Assembly (NCBI GenBank): GCA_902573175.1
Contig: CACGIS010000006.1
Span: forward strand, 1-38,289
DNA from: Paracoccaceae bacterium
GTDB taxonomy: Bacteria; Pseudomonadota; Alphaproteobacteria; Rhodobacterales; Rhodobacteraceae
Reading direction: 5' to 3'
DNA: 38,289 nucleotides
In this document: positions 35,895 to 38,289 of the stretch, piece by piece
Layout: each line of letters opens with the position of its first letter
How positions within the stretch are numbered: position 1 is the stretch's first letter
Notes under the pieces: generated by a model
The model's database searches: none
Told to the model about the DNA's origin: nothing
The model's input: only the letters and a program-made list of their open reading frames with translations
Made by a program: the position numbers and the translations under genes

Positions 35895-35975
35895 CAACAA
35901 GCCCACATCGCAAATAGTTACAATATTAACAGCTCGCGATGAACAATATAGATTGATATAAGGCTCGAAAATTTA

Positions 35976-36563
35976 ATGAGATCTCCCAAATCGCGCTCTC
36001 GGAGTAAGCAGAATAGAAATAACAACCGTTCTGTCGGTAACGTGTTAAACAGAGTTTTTGATAGCTCTGGACCAGAAGGTAAAGTTCGTGGAACACCCCA
36101 GCAGATTATTGACAAGTATAATCAGTTAGCGAGAGACGCACAGCTTTCAAACGACCGCGTTGCTACGGAAAACTTTCAGCAGCACGCTGAGCACTATCTG
36201 AGGCTTCTTGCTCATGCTCAAAAAGAGCAAGAGGCAAGGCGCGAGCAACAAGAGAAAGAGAATAGGGGCCGAAACGGTGATAGGGAAAGAAATAGAATAG
36301 AAAACGGGCCCGATACATCCGGCGGAAACGTTTCGGATTTGGAAAAAGATACCAAAGCTACTTCGGGCGCCGATGGCGGTAAAAACCATTATGAAGCAAT
36401 TCAAGAAAATAACCCGCTAGAGAAAAGCAGCTCAGGCTCTGATGACAATGACAGGTCTTTCAAGGAGAATAGGCGTAAAAGAAACAACAATAGTCAATCT
36501 GATGCCATTGATAAGGATGACAACCCATCAGCTGACAATACTTCAAAAGAGGCTGCTGAGTAG
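35976..36563 (+). CDS. DUF4167 domain protein
   Basis: The 195 residues begin with a basic RS-rich tail (RSPKSRSRSKQNRNNNRS). Next comes the DUF4167 core, GNVLNRVFDSSGPEGKVRGT and QQIIDKYNQLARDAQLSNDRVATENFQQHAEHYLRLL (about 21-80). A long, low-complexity hydrophilic tail rich in E, R, N, D and S ends the protein. The domain is widespread in alphaproteobacteria and often sits beside prfA-prmC, as here. The basic start suggests RNA binding; function is not established. Its TAG is immediately followed by the rsmA stop on the other strand. Confidence 0.9.
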   Translation: MRSPKSRSRSKQNRNNNRSVGNVLNRVFDSSGPEGKVRGTPQQIIDKYNQLARDAQLSNDRVATENFQQHAEHYLRLLAHAQKEQEARREQQEKENRGRNGDRERNRIENGPDTSGGNVSDLEKDTKATSGADGGKNHYEAIQENNPLEKSSSGSDDNDRSFKENRRKRNNNSQSDAIDKDDNPSADNTSKEAAE

Positions 36564-37397
36564 TTAATTTACCCTTAGATGATTAGCTAATAGACAAAAT
36601 TCTTCTATTGTTAGGTTTTCGGCTCTTGCTGCAGGATCTATTTTTAATTTTTTAAGTATATTTTCTATATCAGGTGTTAAGCTTTTAAGCGACGATCTCA
36701 ACATTTTCCTGCGCTGATTAAAAGCTGTAGCTACAACTTTTTCAAGATTGCTCAAATTGGCATTATAATTTGGTGATTTTAATGCTTCTATTTGAACGAC
36801 TGCACTCGTCACTTTAGGGGAGGGATAAAAAACTTCGGGGTTTAGTTTCATCTTTATGGAGGTTTTACATCGCCAATTTGAAAGTACCGATAGCCTGCCA
36901 TATGACTTTTCGCCTGGTTTCGCCGCTATTCGTTCTGCAACTTCGTTTTGAAACATAAGTGTTAAACTATGCCAAAAAGGTGGCCAATCTTTAGCACTCA
37001 ACCACTCAATTAAAAGTTTTGTTCCGACATTGTAAGGAAGATTGGCAATAACTTTAACTGGCTTCGTAAAATACTTTTCTTGCTGTATCTCATTAGCATC
37101 GCCTTCTATTATTTGTAATCTGTCAGGGTAATGATTTTGAATTTCTCTCAATGCCGAAATGCATCTTTTGTCCTTTTCAATGGCTACTACTCTGTGAGCT
37201 CCTTCTGAAAGAAGTCCTCTTGTTAAGCCACCTGGACCGGGCCCAATTTCCAAAATCTCAAAATTTGTTAGATCTCCTGCTAACCTAGCTATTTTCGAAG
37301 TAAGATTTAAGTCGAAGATAAAATTCTGGCCTAAAGATTTTTTTGCGTTGAGATCATATTTTTCAATGACCTGTCTTATAGGCTGAAGTTTATTGAT
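36564..37397 (-). CDS. rsmA: 16S rRNA dimethyltransferase RsmA (KsgA) with a probable AUC start codon
   Basis: RsmA dimethylates A1518 and A1519 of 16S rRNA during 30S maturation. From the ATC at 37395-37397 it has 277 residues, the normal length. The N-terminus NKLQPIRQVIEKYDL is followed by KSLGQNF (20-26), LEIGPGPGG (49-57) and NLPYN (119-123), and later FYPSPKVTSAVV. No ATG, GTG or TTG occurs between the upstream in-frame stop (37434-37436) and a TTG at 37253, which would remove the essential KSLGQNF segment. The ATC has AAAGGA 8 nt upstream and overlaps the pdxA end by 8 bp, so coupling is possible. A sequence error (ATG to ATC) is the main alternative. Confidence 0.88.
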   Translation of the reverse strand: MNKLQPIRQVIEKYDLNAKKSLGQNFIFDLNLTSKIARLAGDLTNFEILEIGPGPGGLTRGLLSEGAHRVVAIEKDKRCISALREIQNHYPDRLQIIEGDANEIQQEKYFTKPVKVIANLPYNVGTKLLIEWLSAKDWPPFWHSLTLMFQNEVAERIAAKPGEKSYGRLSVLSNWRCKTSIKMKLNPEVFYPSPKVTSAVVQIEALKSPNYNANLSNLEKVVATAFNQRRKMLRSSLKSLTPDIENILKKLKIDPAARAENLTIEEFCLLANHLRVN

Positions 37398-38289
37398 CTT
37401 TTTGTTCCTTTTTTGACAAATTCCAAGCCAGTTTTATAGCTTCTATAGTCGAAGTAGGATTAGCCAGATTTTTGCCAGCTATATCGAAAGCTGTTCCATG
37501 ATCAGGTGAAGTCCTTATGAAACTCAGCCCAATTGTTAAGTTGACACTAGTATGAAAATCTAGTGTTTTTATTGGTATTAGTGCTTGATCATGATACATG
37601 CAGACCGCTGCATCAAATCTCCGTCTTTTTTTTCCGTAAAACATAGTATCTGCGGAGATTGGGCCTATCAAATTATATCCTTCTGATTGAAGTTTTCTTA
37701 TAACTGGTATTATAAATTTTTGCTCCTCATCTCCAATTGTTCCGGCTTCTCCAGCATGAGGATTCAGTCCTGAAATCCAAATGCTTGGATTTGAAATCGA
37801 AAATCTACTAGTAAGTTCGCGATGCGTGGTTAAAATTGTTTTCTCAATTAATTCTGCAGTCAAATATTTAGTTATATCTTTGATGGGAACATGAATGGTT
37901 GTGGGAACTACTCTTAAATATTTATTAACTAGCATCATCCCATATGTATTTTTTTCGTCCAAGTGAGCTAAGTATTCCGTGTGTCCTGGAAAGGAAAAAT
38001 TTGTTCCATTCTTTAGAATTGATTTACTTATCGGCATTGTACAAATAGCGGAACATTGTCCATTTTTTATAAAATTCACTCCGCGTTCTACTGCGCTTAT
38101 AGTCGCCTCAGCATTTTTTGGGTTTGGTTTGCCTGGAACTCTATGTTCGGCAAACTTATGTCGAATGACTGTTAGGACGTTTTTCTCAACGTCAGATGGG
38201 AGCGGCGCATAATCAAGAATTTTGATGTTAATATTTTTTGGTAAGAAATCAGGGTCAATAATAATGCATAGGGGAATTTCGTCTTTCAG
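37390..38289 (-). CDS. pdxA: 4-hydroxythreonine-4-phosphate dehydrogenase, partial
   Basis: PdxA oxidises 4-phosphohydroxy-L-threonine in vitamin B6 synthesis. The frame is open to the right edge, giving 299 residues; about 30 N-terminal residues are outside the window. Visible motifs are the RVPGKPNPKNAEATI region, TMPISK (with the conserved lysine), FPGHTEYLA, SGLNPHAGEAGTIGDEE with a metal histidine, CMYHDQALIP with another, and the final RTSPDHGTAFDIAG. A GTG at 38079 is only an internal codon, because the conserved protein continues upstream. It overlaps rsmA by 8 bp; pdxA-rsmA is a common bacterial pair. Confidence 0.94.
   Translation of the reverse strand: MKDEIPLCIIIDPDFLPKNINIKILDYAPLPSDVEKNVLTVIRHKFAEHRVPGKPNPKNAEATISAVERGVNFIKNGQCSAICTMPISKSILKNGTNFSFPGHTEYLAHLDEKNTYGMMLVNKYLRVVPTTIHVPIKDITKYLTAELIEKTILTTHRELTSRFSISNPSIWISGLNPHAGEAGTIGDEEQKFIIPVIRKLQSEGYNLIGPISADTMFYGKKRRRFDAAVCMYHDQALIPIKTLDFHTSVNLTIGLSFIRTSPDHGTAFDIAGKNLANPTSTIEAIKLAWNLSKKEQKDQ
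37395..37411 (-). promoter_or_regulatory. Ribosome-binding site and AUC codon of rsmA
   Basis: The minus strand reads AAAGGA (37411-37406), ACAAAAAG, then ATC (37397-37395). The 11-base core AAAGGAACAAA and the 8-nt spacing are identical to those before the infC ATA codon. Confidence 0.65.

Noticed and set aside
36564-37253. rsmA starting at the TTG at 37253
   Set aside because: This would remove the conserved KSLGQNF segment and give 229 residues against the usual 275 or so.

Overview
The window is an AT-rich chromosomal segment of an alphaproteobacterium, most likely a pelagic member of the Rhodobacterales. The evidence is gene content and order, not a marker gene. The order is dnaB-alr-mlaE-mlaF. 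An RlmI-type methyltransferase and a PIN protein of the kind I recall from Rhodobacter sit beside edd-eda. There is an R. capsulatus-type ferredoxin-NADP reductase, a Fur/Mur-type regulator without CxxC motifs, and prmC beside a DUF4167 gene. Low GC (by eye), short intergenic gaps and convergent genes separated by 0-4 bp suggest a streamlined marine genome, such as low-GC roseobacter lineages. The lineage is an inference. I see no rRNA, tRNA, CRISPR array, transposase, prophage or integron.

Layout. 1-4.5 kb: the tail of an unknown + strand gene, then a minus-strand block dnaB, alr, mlaE, mlaF (replicative helicase, D-alanine supply, lipid-transport ABC pair). 4.5-6.3 kb: pyrC-pyrE. 6.4-7.4 kb: an isolated XdhC-type protein on +. 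7.5-12.9 kb: minus-strand infC, fpr, a cytochrome P450, tpiA, an A-type Fe-S carrier, a SufT-like protein and leucyltransferase bpt. 13.1-16.2 kb: glnE and a small conserved protein on +. 16.2-18.6 kb: the Entner-Doudoroff pair edd-eda. 18.8-20.6 kb: methyltransferase and PIN pair on +. 20.6-25.8 kb: minus-strand eno, an EamA transporter, fur, selO and a nucleoside hydrolase. 25.8-29.5 kb: divergent iron-binding protein FutA and a DUF4856 protein, then a membrane fatty-acid-hydroxylase family enzyme. 29.6-30.8 kb: unknown genes around a divergent promoter. 30.8-36.6 kb: mazG (-), then an M20 amidohydrolase, a SpeB-type ureohydrolase, prfA, prmC and the DUF4167 gene on +. 36.6-38.3 kb: rsmA and the 3' part of pdxA on -.

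The most interesting signal concerns translation initiation. infC (IF3) and rsmA (KsgA, the 16S dimethyltransferase) both lack any ATG, GTG or TTG in front of their conserved N-termini. Each instead has the same 11-base ribosome-binding segment, AAAGGAACAAA, three bases before a non-canonical codon: ATA for infC and ATC for rsmA. Both products influence start-codon choice, which suggests paired autoregulation. The second signal is a LacI-type palindrome, GTTAGCGCTAAC, at the edd-eda promoter, with a one-mismatch copy before eno. This fits a central-carbon regulon such as the one governed by CceR in Rhodobacter. Other points are a perfect DnaA box before dnaB, two inverted repeats overlapping divergent promoters, a probable 59-residue small protein, and a micro-ORF in the DUF4167 leader.
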